Shown in pieces: positions 5,262 through 5,446 of a DNA stretch of 5,446 nt. Position numbers and translations under genes: made by a program. Numbering within the stretch: position 1 is the stretch's first letter; every line of letters begins with the position of its first letter. This DNA comes from Paracoccus sp. (in: a-proteobacteria) (lineage in GTDB: Bacteria > Pseudomonadota > Alphaproteobacteria > Rhodobacterales > Rhodobacteraceae): the NCBI GenBank assembly GCA_031178645.1, contig JAPSIP010000130.1, positions 1-5,446 of the forward strand, given 5' to 3'. The notes below the pieces were generated by a model. The model was not told the DNA's origin. It made no database searches and saw only the letters and a list, made by a program, of their open reading frames with translations.

Positions 5262-5446
5262 ATGATCAGCCTGTTGCAAGAGGCCGTCACCATCGCGGCC
5301 GACGAACATACCGAAAGCGTGGCAAGTTCCGTCGCGCATGGCGAGGTCGAGACGGCGACGGGCCTGCCCCAGCTGGACGTCACGACTTTCGCGAACCAGA
5401 TTTTCTGGCTCATCATCACCTTGCTGGTGCTGTACTGGGTCGTGGC
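5262..5446 (+). CDS. atpF': ATP synthase F0 subunit b' (N-terminal part; continues beyond the window)
   Basis: Peripheral-stalk subunit that pairs with b to hold F1 to subunit a. Only the first 61 codons are visible; the reading frame is open to the right edge. A polar segment of about 36 residues (MISLLQEAVTIAADEHTES onward) precedes GLPQLDVTTFANQIFWLIITLLVLYWVV (34-61), the start of the single membrane helix. The LPQLD-x-x-x-F-x-N-Q-x-F-W block is the hallmark of alphaproteobacterial b' (AtpX/AtpG/AtpF2 in various naming schemes). The long N-terminal extension is also usual in this group. The ATG at 5262 is preceded by AAGGGG at 5250-5255, 6 nt away. The gene for subunit b should follow outside the window. 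Confidence 0.92.
   Translation, partial: MISLLQEAVTIAADEHTESVASSVAHGEVETATGLPQLDVTTFANQIFWLIITLLVLYWVV

Noticed and set aside
1..5446. CRISPR array, insertion sequence, prophage or defence system
   Set aside because: No regularly spaced repeats, transposase or integrase motifs, or terminal repeats were seen. All substantial genes are assigned to metabolic or housekeeping families.

Overview
The window is GC-rich DNA with compact, tightly packed genes. It looks like an alphaproteobacterium of the Rhodobacterales, probably close to Paracoccus. The grounds are an F0-only ATP synthase operon in the alphaproteobacterial order (atpI-atpB-atpE-atpF'), with a b'-type subunit rather than two identical b subunits, and the close fit of these proteins to what I recall of that group. 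No database search was possible, so the taxon is an inference.

Layout, left to right. Bases 1-1130 (minus) hold the first ~376 codons of a Tat-exported, FdnG-type formate dehydrogenase catalytic subunit. Its gene contains an in-frame UGA read as selenocysteine (codon 200), followed at once by a bacterial SECIS hairpin. Bases 1272-1354 (minus) are a tRNA-Leu(UAG) with encoded CCA. Bases 1390-3553 (minus) are a three-gene operon, arsR-type regulator - psuK - psuG, whose genes overlap by 4 bases (ATGA) at both junctions. It encodes pseudouridine salvage/catabolism: the kinase makes pseudouridine 5'-phosphate and the glycosidase splits it to uracil and ribose 5-phosphate. Bases 3554-3759 are a divergent intergenic region with a candidate promoter in each direction, a near-perfect 16-bp palindrome just downstream of the leftward -10, and a nested dyad. 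Bases 3760 to the right edge (plus) are the F0 operon: atpI (assembly factor), atpB (subunit a), atpE (subunit c) and the start of atpF' (subunit b'). A stable hairpin lies on each side of atpE.

How they work together. The atp genes build the membrane proton channel and rotor of ATP synthase. The formate dehydrogenase would feed periplasmic formate electrons to the quinone pool. The psu operon recovers pseudouridine released by RNA turnover. The three units share a neighbourhood but no obvious pathway.

The points most worth a second look are: the Sec codon and SECIS, which make the fdh gene look falsely broken; the ArsR-type regulator at the head of a psuK-psuG operon with its candidate operator; the tRNA only 35 bp behind psuG, with a TTGACC box lying across the psuG stop codon; and the paired hairpins around atpE. 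I found no mobile element, CRISPR array or novel multi-gene defence system. There is no gene-free stretch longer than about 210 bp.
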